Origin: Phyllostachys edulis
Taxonomy: Eukaryota; Streptophyta; Magnoliopsida; Poales; Poaceae
Direction: 5' to 3'
Assembly (NCBI GenBank): GCA_036346405.1
Contig: CM070557.1
Location: forward strand, 54,380,016 to 54,444,015
DNA length: 64,000 bases
Shown here: one piece after another, positions 34,689 to 46,669 of the stretch
Layout: each line of letters opens with the position of its first letter
Position numbering within the stretch: position 1 is the first letter of the stretch
Notes under the pieces: generated by a model
Database searches by the model: none
Seen by the model: only the letters and a program-made list of their open reading frames with translations
What the model was told of the DNA's origin: nothing
Made by a program: the position numbers and the translations under genes

Positions 34689-36147
34689 GGAATAAGTCTA
34701 CTTTACTCCCTCCAACTATCAGAAAAGTCTAATTTTTACCCTGAACTACAAAACCGGTTATTTAACTCCCTAAACTTACGAAATCTGGTCAAAAAACCCC
34801 TCATGCCTGTTTCAAGTGGCGGTTTTGCTGATGTGGCACATATTTTTCCACGTGGACGTCCACATCACCCTCTCTCTTCTTCTCTCTCTCCTAGTCAACT
34901 TGTATGTGTTTCTTCTCCATCTCTCCCTTCTTCTCTCTCTCCCTCCATTAACTCCCTCTTGAGCTTTGCACCGGCTCCTCCCTTCCACCGGCCGGCCCGG
35001 CTCCTAGTTTCGCCACCGCTTCGCTTTTGCCTTTCTTTGCCACATTGTCCAGTTGGCTCGCCGCCCCCTCTTGGTCTGTGCCCTCGGCTCCTCCTCAGCG
35101 TCATGGCGCATGCGGCCCATTGGCTCGCTTCGCTCGCACCTGCCGCTCCACAGGCCTTGCTTGGCCCCCGCTCCCTGGCATTCTTCGTCACCTTCACCTC
35201 CAACACCTTCCCTTGCCCTTCCATCACCGGAGCTAGCCAGATTTTGAGCTCCCGCCGCTGCCCACTTTTCTTCCCCGACGAGCAAACTGGTAAATTTGCC
35301 GCCTTCCTTCCTCCCCTTCCCTCCCCCTCCTGGCTCAAGCACCACCTCGCCACCGCCCACCTTTTTCCCCATTCTTCCCCGTCCCAACTCCCACCGGAGC
35401 TCATCGACACCACTCCTCCCCGCCGCCTCCTTCACTGCCGCCGCCGCCAAGCCACCACAGGCTGCCCCAAGACCCACCAAAGCCACCCCTGTGATCCCCA
35501 TTACCCACTGGTGCTCACCGCATGGAGAACGACGACATGGTGTCGAGGAGGAGGCAGCGGGCGTGGTGCCAGGGGAGGAAGTGACACTGGGTGCGAGGGG
35601 AGTAGCCGGAGGCAACGCAGGTGGCAGCGGGCGCGGCGTAGGAGCCTAGAGGAGTGGGCAGTGCCGTGGGGGAACCAGAGGGGAGCAAGGGTGCAGGGCG
35701 CAGGTAGCGGCCATGGGGTTTGGGCCATGGGCGACATGACCACATGCCGACCATTCTTGGTGGTGGGCCTTGGCCAGGAGCCAGAGGCCGACGAGCCAAG
35801 AGGAGGCACGTGCAGGAGCGAGGCGCCACGGGCACAGGGAAGACCAGTCGGTGCAGGTGGCCGGAGACGCCGGGCAAGCTAAGGGAAGCAAATATATAGG
35901 AAGTATTAATCAAGAAGCTCGAGGGGAAGAAGAGAGAGAGAGAGAGAAATAGAATAGGACCACTCATGGTAACACGTCAGCAAAACCACCCCAAATGCGG
36001 CCACGTCAGCAAAACCACTCACTCAAACCGCCCCGAGGGGTGTATTGACTGGTTTTCGCAAGTTTAGGGGATTAAATAACGGATTTGTAGTTCAGGGGGT
36101 AAACCAGACTTTTCTGATAGTTGGAGGGAGTAAACTGGACTTATTCC
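34689..36147. mobile_element. Pack-MULE: non-autonomous Mutator-like element
   Basis: Long terminal inverted repeats start GGAATAAGTC at 34689 and end GACTTATTCC at 36147. They pair over at least 100 bp (CTCCCTCCAACTATCAGAAAAG is shared), and weaker similarity extends to about 34870 and 35970. Flanks ATTACAAAA (34680-34688) and ATTATAAAA (36148-36156) give a 9-bp TSD with one mismatch, the Mutator signature. The interior (34880-35940) is GC-rich, unlike the AT-rich flanks, as in Pack-MULEs that captured gene pieces. It has no transposase. Confidence 0.88.
34880..35940. other. GC-rich cargo of the Pack-MULE, origin unknown
   Basis: A 359-codon open frame (34803-35882, plus) and shorter frames on the minus strand cross this segment. 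Open frames in DNA this GC-rich are expected by chance, and none gives a protein I recognise. The sequence is Pro/Ser/Ala-rich in the first half and Gly/Arg-rich in the second. It is probably a captured gene piece (first exon and promoter), but parent and coding strand are undetermined. Confidence 0.45.
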
Positions 36148-36165
36148 ATTATAAAATAAACAAGG

Positions 36166-36474
36166 TATTACATAGGTTTGTCAATTATAAAATAAATAAC
36201 AAAGAAATTAAAAGGCATTAATGTTAATTGAGCTTTTAAATTATATTCCAATGGCAAATAAATCATATTTGGTATGTTCTTAGTGGCACCAAACCACTTT
36301 GCTCGAACACAGGTCCTAATTAAACGAGATATTACATAGATATGTCAGTTATAAAATAAATAACAAAGAAATTAAAATCATTAATGTTAATTGAGCATTT
36401 AAATTATATTTCAATGGCAAATAAATCATATTTGGTATGTTCTTAGTGGCACCAAAACACTTTGCTCGAACACA
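36166..36474. repeat. Two ~146-bp direct repeats with 164-bp period
   Basis: Copies at about 36166-36312 and 36330-36474 start TATTACATAG and end GCTCGAACACAG. They differ at about ten positions. They begin next to the right TSD of the Pack-MULE and have no coding content. Confidence 0.9.
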
Positions 36475-37670
36475 GTGGTAATAAATATACAATTTTATGA
36501 AACCCAAGTGGTAAACACACAATTTTTCCTACAAAATGCTATATTACGTTAAGACACATACATCTTTGCTATGGTTTGCGAAATACTTAAAACATCATCG
36601 TTACTATACATATTTATAATGGGTGAAGCTTTCAGGAAAAAAAAATCAAAATTTCACATGTTTTGGAATCCTATGGGTTTGGAACCATGTATGTGTGATT
36701 TTTGTCTTAGTATTTTATATTTCCTTAATCCAACCAAAACTATAAATAAAATGTTATCAATTCTTTATTGTGCAAATATATACATGTATTTAACATTCTA
36801 TAAACTAGCATTTGTGAATGCACGGGTTATCGACATGTTTATATAATAGAAAAGTAACACGTTATCGTTCATCAAGCCCGTGAGCAATTAGCGTAGCATG
36901 CGAAATAGTACAACTGAATTAATTTTCACCGACAAAATTTTCCTCCATACGAACTTCCAAACTAATTATATTAACCATGCTATCTCCAAACTAAGATTTT
37001 TTTTAAAAAATTAAACTACTATTATTTTATTTGCTAACAATATGTCAATACACATGATGTTGCTTGCTAACCTATCATGGTTTCAAAAATACACGCATAC
37101 AAAATAATGCTAGAGACTCACCGTCGTCATCGTCGATGCGAAGAAACTTTTTTCCTCCTCTCCCTCTTCCTCTCCTTTCTTTCCCTCTCCCTCTCCTCTC
37201 TTTCTCTTCTTTCTTCTACTCTCGGCTGTCGCTTTCTCAAATGGCAACTGTTCACAGCCAGCCGTGCGTGCGCAGTATATAAGCACCCCAAGTCGTCCAA
37301 TGGTTGGACGACTAGGGTCCAGCGGTGAGCGATAGGTGTCCTAGTTGCTCCACCGTATAGCGACTAGGAGGTGAAAGGTCCACTCGCTTCACGTTAAGTG
37401 ACTTGGACATCTGTCACTCACTCGTTGGGTGACTAGCCCAAGTCACCCAATCGTGGAGCGATACGTGATTATTTTGACAAAAAAAAATTAAGTAGTATTA
37501 TTTCTGTAATTCTGAATGAAAATAGATTATTAAAAAAATCCATGTTTACCTAGACATTCGTGAGCTTTGGATGCTGCGAGCTGGTCTGAGCCAACCAGCC
37601 AGTTAGCCAACGAGGTCGGTTTGAACTTTGGGCTTGGGTCAGACTTGTCTGATCTGAACTTTATACTACT
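36475..37670. other. Unassigned AT-rich region with a hairpin cluster
   Basis: No gene is recognised. A pyrimidine-rich tract (37140-37220) and a TATA-like GTATATAAGC (37275-37284) precede four hairpins in 160 bp (37291-37313, 37340-37368, 37397-37418, 37425-37450). Confidence 0.4.
37291..37450. repeat. Cluster of four hairpins related to AGTCGTCC/GACTAGG
   Basis: Stems: 37291-37300 with 37304-37313 (AGTCGTCCAA/TTGGACGACT, perfect, 3-nt loop); 37340-37349 with 37359-37368 (CCTAGTTGCT/AGCGACTAGG, one wobble); 37397-37402 with 37413-37418 (AGTGAC/GTCACT); 37425-37434 with 37441-37450 (TTGGGTGACT/AGTCACCCAA, perfect). All arms contain an AGTC/GACT core. Function is unknown. Confidence 0.8.
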
Positions 37671-38562
37671 GTTTTTTTTAAAGGTTTGCACCCATTTCCA
37701 TTTAAAGGACACCAAACTACAAGAGTTCGAAAGCTAGCAGCATATATACAAGACTGTAAACGGAACAACAACAAAAGAGATTAAGAGTAAATAACAGGTT
37801 TTGGGAGAAGCTGAGATAGCCCCTTAACAAAAACGAAGCTTTATCCACTTCCATGAGCTAATCTATTGGTCCATGGTGTCTATCTACTTCTAGCTCTAAA
37901 AACTTTAGCAGCCACCTTCCCAATTGCTCTAGCGCCCTTGAGGAGCACCTCCCGCTCCTGCCCTTTCTGTAATTTAGCTCAAAAGTCAATTCAATGACAG
38001 ATAATATGAATCACTGAGATAGGTTCCGCATACCATTTTTTATGGAAACACGTCATGTTGTGAGCTTTCCAGATGCTCCAAAACATGGCTGCTACACTAC
38101 CAAAACCAGTTTCCTAGTTTTTCTAGTAAACTTCCCTACCCATATAGAGAAAAACCTGGCAGTATCTGCTGGAGGGTTAGGCAGGCCAAAAGTATAGCTC
38201 ACTATATTCCAAATATATCTCGACAAAGGGCACAACAAGAACAAATAATCAATACTTTCATCAGCCCCACAAAACATACATTTTATGTCACCCACCCAAC
38301 CCCTGTAGGTAAGATTGTCTTTGGTCAAAATGCTTCATTTGAGCACTAACCATAGAAAAATTTTAAGCCTTAGGGGTATTTTAACATCCCAAATGAATTT
38401 ATGTGGGAAAGCAAAACTCTGCACCCTCAGAAAATTGTAGAAAGATTTTATAGAAAATATCCCTAAAGGAGACAATAGCCACAACAGCCTATCACATTCC
38501 TCTGTCAGTATGACACCATTGCAATATGCTATCAGCTTATTCCATAGAACAAGCCCTTCACA
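37671..38562 (-). mobile_element. L1-type LINE 3' fragment with poly-A
   Basis: The minus strand encodes NKLIAYCNGVILTEECDRLLWL, then SPLGIFSIKSFYNFL, FIWDVKIPLRLKIFLWL and CMFCGADESIDYLFLLCPLSRYIWN, which is the zf-RVT block after a LINE reverse transcriptase. A run of A on the minus strand (37671-37678) is the likely poly-A end. Both the RT proper and the endonuclease are missing. At 38562/38563 the sequence changes abruptly to the left arm of the inverted duplication. Confidence 0.82.
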
Positions 38563-41500
38563 CACCAGAGATAGTTTTGGTATTATGCCCATTAACCCCT
38601 AATCCAGGGTTTCTCAATAGAATTTAACGACTCAGCCATTTCTTCAACAAAAAATGAATTAATTTCTTATTTGCCATTGAAAGTTGACCGGCTCCCTGAA
38701 ATGTCATCGTCAAATTGTTTATCCTTTTTTGCCACTCGTTCTCAAGTTCTCTCCCTTTTTTGCCACTCCCGTGAACTTAGCCATGAATTTGGCTGCGAAA
38801 AGACGATTTTGCCCTGAAGTGAATTATTTAGTGTTGAGATCTTTAGGGAATTATTTGATATAGTAATATAGTTTAAAAAATTATGAATTTTTTAGGCGAA
38901 GTTCCTGACATAGTGTAGATTGTTGTGTAATTTTTATAGGGTTTTATGTAATATCCCGAAAGTCGAATAGAGAGAACTTTATTCAATCTCGAATTTCTCC
39001 TAACAAAGAAGTATTCAACCAGCGAATAATGAAAGTAACAAGGGGCTTTTCTGTGAATTTTTGCCAACTTGTGCCATGGGCCACAGCCCAGAAGGCCCAA
39101 GAGGGGGAGGGGGGGCAGCCATAGGGAGTAGGGGGAGGCACCACCCTTTCCCCCTCCCAACCCTAGCCGCCACAAATTTTCCCCCTCCTCTCCTCTTGTG
39201 CCTCCATCTCCCCTCCTGGCCGTAGCCCCTGGCTTCTCCCACCTCTTGCGCCTCCATCTTCACCTCTCCGTGGCAGCCATCCTCCCCCTCCTCCATTGGT
39301 GCCGCTGGCCAAAACTAGGAGGAAGATCCGCGCAAGGTTCAGCAATTCACGCATTGTCTAGGGTATAAATTCGTTCTCCCACTGTTTAGTTCAATTCGTT
39401 CTTGGTAGATGTCGTTTATTGATTCGTCGTTAGTGCTGTGATTAGAAACAGATTTCTGTTCTTTGTTGTGAGTCCGTTTTCGTATAGATCAAGGCCGAAT
39501 TAGGATTTGAGATCTCCTAGAGAGTTGTAGATTTTTTTGTCATGTTTCCATAGCATCTGAGTTCACTTGAATCCGAGTTATGGTTTGGAAGTTACGGCAA
39601 ATTCTCTACTGCTATTCAGAAACTTGGTTAGTTTACAACAGTCGTTTTAATCAGCAGATTGAATGTTGTTAAGGTCCGAATCAGGATTTATCTCTATTAT
39701 GAAAATTGTAGTATATTGTCTTAGCTTTCCAGGTTGATAAAGAATTCCATTATTGGATCAGCCAATTAAAAGTTATGGCTGTTTTGATTCTGCTGTTCAT
39801 ACTGTCTGTCAATTTCTGCCAATAGATTTGAGCCGTGGGCCAAAGTTTGTTAAAAGCAAAATCTGAGATTTTGTCCAACTAGACTTTTGTAGGATTTGTT
39901 CTTAGCTGTTTAGATTGATAAAGAACACTAAGTTTGGTTCGGCCAATTAGAAATTATGTCTGTTACTGTGCTGCTGTCCAGTTTTGTCAGTTAGTTCTGA
40001 TAGAAGATGTTCATCTGTCTATCAAAGTTATTTACAGACAGAATTCGGGATGTTCGCCAAATAGGTTATTTTAGATATTTCTGTTATCTTTCCAGCAAAT
40101 CTGAGTTTGCTTTTTTACGATTTTCAGAGTGGAAGTTATGTAGGTTTTAAGGATCCTGTCCAGATTCGTTTTCTGTGATTTTGCGGTCTATTTTCAGAGT
40201 AGATCAAATAGTTAATTCTTGGGTTGTCGGAAAGGTGTTATAGAACGTTGCGAGTAGCGTCCTGTACCATGTTGTTCTTATTTTGAGTACTTACTAGTGT
40301 AGGCGGAGAGGCTTCGGGTTTAGGGGCATCTTCATTGCTTACTAACGCGTCGCAACACGGAAAGCAAGTACATTGTAATTCTTAATGTTGATGAATGCTG
40401 TGTGTACGTATTCATACTGTTATTTCTATGAACCATGATTACATTCAATGCTTCTTGTTTCTTTCACATCTGTTAATCCATGTTGAAAGAGAGGATGTCT
40501 TTCATTATTCATGTTTCATTCTATCCATTCATTTGTTCATGTTTATTCCACGGGAGTGGAAAATAAAGACCCATCAATTTCAGTATGGGCACGTAAGACC
40601 CATCATTTCAATGTGGGCAGAATTGGATCCCTGTATGAAACGTTCTTCATACGGGCCTTGGATCTCCGTATTTTGTTAAATACGGGCCTAAGTGAACACC
40701 GACGGGTGTGTCACTGGCTATACTGGTATAAGCAGAAGTGTAGTTCATTCATTCTATTCATTCATATGTTTCTTTTAGTTCTATGTTCATGTTCTTAATG
40801 ATATTGTATTATTCATATTCGGTGTAGTTCCATTTATTGTTTGTACTTGCTGAGTCTTGGACTCATTCTTGCCTTTGTTTGTTTATTCTAGGTGATCGCT
40901 GTTGATGACATTCATGGGAGGGAGTAGACACACATATTTCACTCATTTCACAATACTCAAGTTTCAATAATATAATTTTATTTCTGTCTTTCATTTGTTA
41001 AGTGAGGAATTGTAATAAATAGAGGTTAATGTCGGATGATAACTCTCTCTATGTTTTGGTTGATTATATAACTGCGTGTGATCCTTGATTACTCCTTTGA
41101 TATAATTATTTGGATTCAGATGATATTCCTGCTTTTGTTCGATTATATGTTGACCTCCTTATACTATTAGATGAGTTATTGTTTAAATTTTTCCGCAATT
41201 TGGTTGTATGTTAATTTTTAGGTAACATTTTGGTTTCCGAATAGCTAGGGTGTTACATTTTATTTGCAACATGTTTTTCTCTAAAATTCTTTCAAGTTTC
41301 GGTTGTATGCAATTTTATTATTCTATTCGAGAAAAGTTGGTAAAAACATGTTTTAAAGTCCAAACTTGATGTAATGATACTGTCAACAAAATCGGAATTA
41401 TTTAAAACATGTTTTTACCAAATTTTCTCAAATAGAATAATAAAAATGCATACAACCGAAACTTGAAATATTTTTAGAGAAAAAATATTGCAAATAAAAC

Positions 41501-41878
41501 CCTATAAAAATTACACAATAATCTACACTATGTTAGAAACTTCCCCTAAAATTTGCATAATTTTTGGAACTATATTACTATATTAAATAATTCCCTAAAG
41601 ATCTCAACCCTAAATAATTCACTTCGGGGCAAAATCATCTTTTCGTGGCCAAATTCACGGCTAAGTTCACGGGAGTGGCAAAAAGGGAGAGAACTTGAGA
41701 ACAAGTGGCAAAAAAGGGATAAACAATTTGACGACGGCATTTCAGGGAGCCAGTCAACTTTCAATGGCAAATAAGAAATTAATTCATTTTTTGTTGAAGA
41801 AATGGCTGAGTCATTAAATTCTATTGAGAAACCCTGGATTAGGGGTTAATGGGCATAATACCAAAACTATCTCTGGTG
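38563..41878. repeat. 479-bp inverted duplication (43-bp spacer) split by a solo LTR
   Basis: The left arm is 38563-38946 plus 41263-41357 (479 bp) and the right arm is 41401-41878 (478 bp, reversed). They match closely along their whole length once the LTR at 38947-41257 and one TSD copy are taken out; the spacer is 41358-41400. The outermost ~57 bp of each arm are the first bases of the C2 LTR, and both arms share the same TG-to-TA change at the LTR start and the TSD half AATTC. The duplication therefore includes the 5' boundary of C2. Confidence 0.9.
38947..41257. mobile_element. Solo Gypsy-type LTR (2311 bp) with TTTTA TSD
   Basis: It starts TGTAATATCCCG and ends GGGTGTTACA, termini typical of long LTRs of grass Ty3/Gypsy elements. 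A perfect 5-bp TSD, TTTTA, flanks it (38942-38946 and 41258-41262). There are no internal domains. It sits inside the left arm of the inverted duplication, so it is younger than that structure. Confidence 0.9.
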
Positions 41879-42038
41879 GGTTTTAGTATTTAACTAGGAC
41901 CTCATTATACTCATAAAGAGATCGATCAATTAATAAACAGGTTCCCCATATTGTGTCTCCATCTATTTGTCTATCTGTCGATCGTTTATTGTGTGGTGAT
42001 TCGTTGATTATTTCCTACGACTACTACATTCTTTAACA
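41822..42038 (+). repeat. C2 5' LTR
   Basis: It starts TATTGAGAAACC, where the 3' partner has TGTTGAGAAACC, and ends TCTTTAACA. The likely primer-binding region CGTCATCAGCATGAATCGC follows, similar to the C1 equivalent. Confidence 0.88.
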
Positions 42039-43200
42039 CGTCATCAGCATGAATCGCTCTACACGGCCGAATCGGTATGTCGTCAGAATTCCATCTTTTA
42101 ATCGCTAATTTCACTATGAATTAATCCGGTGGATTAATTTGCGTAAATATGTTAAATGCTAATTAGCCATTACATTAATTAGCATTCTAAACCGAGATTA
42201 AATCCAGTAGATGGATTACTGTTCAACCATGATCACTGTTCATACACGAGAAAAAGAATGGCGGCATGTCGGCCTGATGCCTCTGGTGCCGGCTTGACGC
42301 CGACCACCATCACCACGCACACCCGAGGCCGTGCCAACGCGCCGCCGTGTCCGGAGCATCGCCACGCGAGTCCTGGACTTATCCATCGTCGTCGCGCTGC
42401 TTCGAGGCCGAAGCTAATGTCTTTGTGGCCGTCTTGGCAAGCACCTCCGTCAAAGATGCCAAGCACCGGCCACCGTCGGCCCTGCTTGCCGCATTGCGCC
42501 GCCTCCACGTGGCCGCCACCAGGCACAATCGCCATGCGCGCCGCCGCCATTGCCGCCGCCCACGATGCGCCACAAGCGCGCTTAGGTCGCCGCGACTCCG
42601 CAAGCCGCCCACATGCTCGCCGACGCTGTGCTCGCCGAGAAGCCATCATCACCTTCTTCGCTCTACTTTGCCAGTCGCGCGCCGCCCGCCGTTGCACCAC
42701 ACCACTTGCCGTGTCGCGTCTGCGCTGCGGCCCTGCCGCTGGCGATGCGTGCGAGCTCGTCAAAAGATGCCACCGCCACCAATGGATGGGCACTAGGAAA
42801 CCCTAGTGCCCCATCCCTTTTAACCCCAACTGTGTTGGGCCGAGTGGGCCGAAGGTGAATAGGGTCGAAATTCAGCTCAAAATAAAGAAACAAAAACAAA
42901 TCGGTTCTAGAAGTTTTGCAGAAAGGCCCTCCACATTTTGAAAATTATGAGGATTTTTTGCTGATAAGGAAAATTTGCTGAATGGCCCTCAAAATTCCGA
43001 AAATTATGAAGTTTTTTTCCTTGATAAGGAAAATCTGCTGAAAGGCCCACAGAATTCTAAAAATTATGAGGATATTTTTGGAAAATTTGCGAAACCCCCG
43101 GAGTTTTGAGAAATTACGATAGATTTCAGATTTCCATATATTCTTGCAGAATAACCCTTCAGGAATCCAATTTTTGCGGCAGATCAATATGTTCTATGGT
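42039..43200 (+). other. C2 leader: GC-rich then AT-rich
   Basis: A GC-rich stretch (42240-42860) with long chance frames on both strands is followed by an AT-rich part (42890-43170) in which the words GGCCCTC, AAAATTATGAGG and GATAAGGAAAATTTGCTGAA repeat three times. The layout mirrors the C1 leader. No protein recognised. Confidence 0.45.
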
Positions 43201-44924
43201 TATTTTATAATTTAGACTCTCGGCTTATGGTTATCTTCTGTAATATTATTCATTTTTATGCAATAACCTTAAATTAACCATAGAAACTGAATTTCTAAGG
43301 TATATGAGCTTCCATAAATTTGTGAAACCTTAGACCTTGTACACCTTGGAAGCATCATATTTTTATGGTTTTTTCCCCTAGTATTGCGTGTTTGGAAAAT
43401 TAATTAATGGGTTTAGTAATTTTGAAAATTACTTCTAAACCTTAAATTTTATTCAAATTTTTTAAAATACCAAGAAAATTCTGGGAAATGTATAAAATTA
43501 TCTACTGAATAGATACAATCAATCTTTACTATTTTGCACTCATTTCATGCATTTAAAATGTTTTACCAGTAGTAAACATAGCAAATTGCATGAATTATGT
43601 AGGATATGTTTGGCATCACTAAGTGGATGTTTGTTTGTCATGGATGACAGCAATGATGAACCCGTATTATGCTCTATTGAGACCTGTAGCAATCTCCTAG
43701 TTATCCCTTAACTTTGTAAAGATGTTGTTTTCTTGCACGAGTTGCATTAGTAGTATAGATTCAACTCCCGTCAAACTTGGTAGCATATTTTACATGTAGT
43801 AAAATAATTAATCTTGAATGGAATAAATTTTGTAAACAATATGTCTAAAATTGATAATACTTTGTCATGTCTTGCTAACAAAATATTGGACATATGCTCT
43901 TGATATCTAATAAACCTCAATTCATTAGCTTATAGTGCATGGATGCTCAGATGGTAAAAAGGAAACTATTTTTCTCAGTGGCACCAGAATAAGCTTAGTC
44001 ATATGTTGATATATGGTGGATCACTTTGGCTAGAAAATACCATATTCCTCAAATAAGTACAAAATAACTTCAGCCCTAAGACTTGGAGTCTATATAATAC
44101 TATCCTTTACCACACATATTTCTTAATTGAAGAACTTTGAAAGCAGAATGTTATAGAGTTTATATTGGTTTCACGCCAACAAAATTGTACTCCTGTTGAA
44201 GTACAATTGCAAACCTTTAACTCCAAGTTGATTTCAAGCAAATGCTTGACGTGCACGCTATTACTTGGGATTTTTATAGTTGGCATGAAAAGGGGGAGGA
44301 TATTGGGCTTGTGTGGGATATTGGAACCTAAGAGGCATAGAAAAATATTCAAAACAAGAGTCATGATAGGTACAATGGCATATCCTAGGGTAAAGCCCGA
44401 AGCAACAAATTAATCAAGTTTATTTTGGGAGATAATTAAAGTAAATTGCATGATTATTATCATTATCCAATTGATATGGAAAATGGCATTTACGCCACTG
44501 CTGATAGCTATGCTGTTGGCAACCACAGTCATTGATGTCAACGAAGGACAATTGATTTGTGTCTTCAGCTATATGTTAACCACTATCATGCGGGAATGCA
44601 CACGACAAATCGACGGCCGCTTGACGTAATCGCACATATGTCATGTTGGCTATGCACCGAAGCGTACCATACTTATCAGAAATGACACATGCATAAATTG
44701 GTAAGTGCGGTCTGCAATAGCATCACCACCATAAGTCATATCACTTGCTTGTAGTAAATATAACTCTCGAAATAAAATATAATGACCTATTGGATTTTGT
44801 TGATCATGAATGATCTATATTTGGCCATGTTAATTCTGGCATTACAAATTAAAATCAGGCATTCAATTTTACCACCCTTAATTAAATATGGTGTTCCTGT
44901 TGAACAATAAATATTTCCATCGAA
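43201..44924 (+). other. C2 internal sequence without readable coding
   Basis: AT-rich DNA between the leader and the Helitron. The gag and pol of C2 are expected here but no gag, protease or integrase motif could be read in any frame, so it is either strongly decayed or derived from another insertion. Confidence 0.3.
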
Positions 44925-45399
44925 TCTTTATATATAAAAGCTTGCGGACTTGAGACTCAACCAGACTATCCACGTCGGCTCGATTTTGTGGGCCGTCAGA
45001 TTTTCGTGCTCATCTGCTCAGTGCCGTCCGATGCGTCTCACTTGTCCTCGTCGCTTCGATCCAGCCAGCGAAACGCTCGCACATTCGCGTATTAGTCCTC
45101 GGCTCCAGATATTTTCTCCCCATTCTTCCTGCGCCCCCTTGCTCCTCTTTGCTCCTTGGTTTCTCCGTCCTCTCCACCGCCGCTGTTCTCCTCCTCCTCC
45201 TCCCTTCTCGCCTCCCTCCCCATCGACGCTGGGCACGGCGGCAGTGCTGCGGCATGCCGGCATGTGCATCCGCCGAGGAGTGGCTCACCCGGTCGACCCT
45301 AAGCACGCTGTCGTCGTGCCGTCTTCGCCGGGCGAGAACCCGCCTCGCCGCCTCTCTTCTCGGTTCCGGTCCCGATCGCCGCTCCATCAAGTCAAGATC

Positions 45400-46200
45400 C
45401 GAGAGCCTTGACGTCGTGTTCTTCCGCCGGTGCCTCCACCCACACCTCCTCCATTCGCGCCCAAGACTACCGCCGCCGCCTCACCGAAACCACCTCCCCA
45501 TCACCACCTCCTTCTCCCTCGATAACACGTCGGCTCTCAGATCCACCACCGACACCATTTCAAGAAACCCATTTACCCAGCCACCATCCCCACCGACGCG
45601 TGCACACCCACAACCTCCGCCGCCACCTCCTCCTCTGCCGCCGCCGGTGGGCTACTAGGAGAACCGCGTCCGGGAGCCCCGCACATCCAAATAAACCCGG
45701 TCGCCTGCGCTGTCTCCGCCACCCCAAGCCACCAATTCCAAGAGCGTTCCACCCACCGACGCGTTCCCCAGCTGGCTACCGGACAATGCGAACCATGGCG
45801 ACAAGTCCGAGGAGACGACGCCGCAGCCGGCTAAAGCCAAGATCGGGACAAGGTCCGAGCCACTCCGATCGAATCATGGTGTGGGATCGGCTAAAATCCA
45901 CTCATTCCAAAGAGAGCTCGCAAAATTCCCATCTTTTTCATCTCAAATATGTTGTTGGTTGTTTGGTTTGTTGATCGGTTTAATCAATTCTTGTAGAGTG
46001 AATGAGGAGATGATCGAGACGTTGTTCATTTGCAATGCGGCGCTGAAGGAGGCGACAAGGAGGCAGTCTTCGCCGACGCCCAAGGCGGAGAACAAGGTGC
46101 TCGATCCAAAGAAGTCACAGAACATTGCCATCTTGCTGCGTGCGCTTAATGTGACCAAGGAAGAGGTCCGCGATGCACTCTGCAAAGGTGAAGAAGCGCT
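45400..46200 (+). pseudogene. Captured formin (FH1/FH2) gene fragment in the Helitron
   Basis: The end of the polyproline FH1 region (PPPPPPPPLPPPVGY, about 45610-45658) is followed by degraded exon sequence (SKSVPPTDAFPSWLPDNANH, then MVWDRLKS at about 45880). An intron of about 85 bp ends TTCTTGTAG near 46000. The FH2 start follows: NEEMIETLFICNA, then ENKVLDPKKSQNIAILLRAL and NVTKEEVRDALCKG (46002-46190). The parent is a plant formin, an actin nucleator. The copy has stops after PVGY and small indels before MVWD and ends at a former exon boundary, so it cannot encode a working formin. Confidence 0.9.
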
Positions 46201-46504
46201 TCATCTCGAATCACGCATGTGAGTTCATTAAATTTTAGGCATTTTGGTCATCTGCGTGCTGCATTGGATTCAGAAATTGAAATGTTCGCAATGCTTGCTG
46301 AATTGACCATAGCTGGATGATCTCTACATGCCAGGTGTATTTGTTGCTGAATTGACTATAGCTGGATGATCTCTACACGGTATACATCCACTCAAAGAGA
46401 TCAATCCTTACGATTTCCCAGTAAAGTATTTTTACCTCCTTATCAGCCCCACGCTTTGGATACATCTTTATTACTAAAATTGCTAACACTTCTCTAATGT
46501 GCAC

Positions 46505-46665
46505 GCATAGCGGGATGGCCTCAGATGCACTGTCACTATTAGTGAGCTTGCCCCAGGTCAAAGTTGGTGGTTCTTCTCATGTAGCAAATGCAGCAGAAAA
46601 TCAAATCCAGAAGGCAGCTCCTATAGATGCTCGTCTTGCCTTTGTAGAGCCGCCAAACCAAGGTA
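46505..46665 (+). pseudogene. Possible captured exon of unknown origin
   Basis: Between a pyrimidine/AG acceptor near 46505 and a GT donor near 46662, one frame reads GMASDALSLLVSLPQVKVGG, then SSHVANAAENQIQKAAPIDA and RLAFVEPPNQG without stops. It lies between the formin piece and the RPA1-like exons and could belong to either or to a third gene. I do not recognise the family. Confidence 0.4.
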
Positions 46666-46669
46666 ACTA

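Noticed and set aside
34803..35882. 359-codon open reading frame in the Pack-MULE
   Set aside because: It starts inside the terminal inverted repeat, is of biased Pro/Ser/Arg composition, resembles no protein I know, and long frames exist on the other strand too; it is expected from the GC-rich base composition.
42233..42806. Overlapping 180-codon frames on both strands at 42.2-42.8 kb
   Set aside because: Codon choice and amino-acid content (Ala, Arg, Pro, His) are those of random GC-rich DNA; the block corresponds to the C2 leader.
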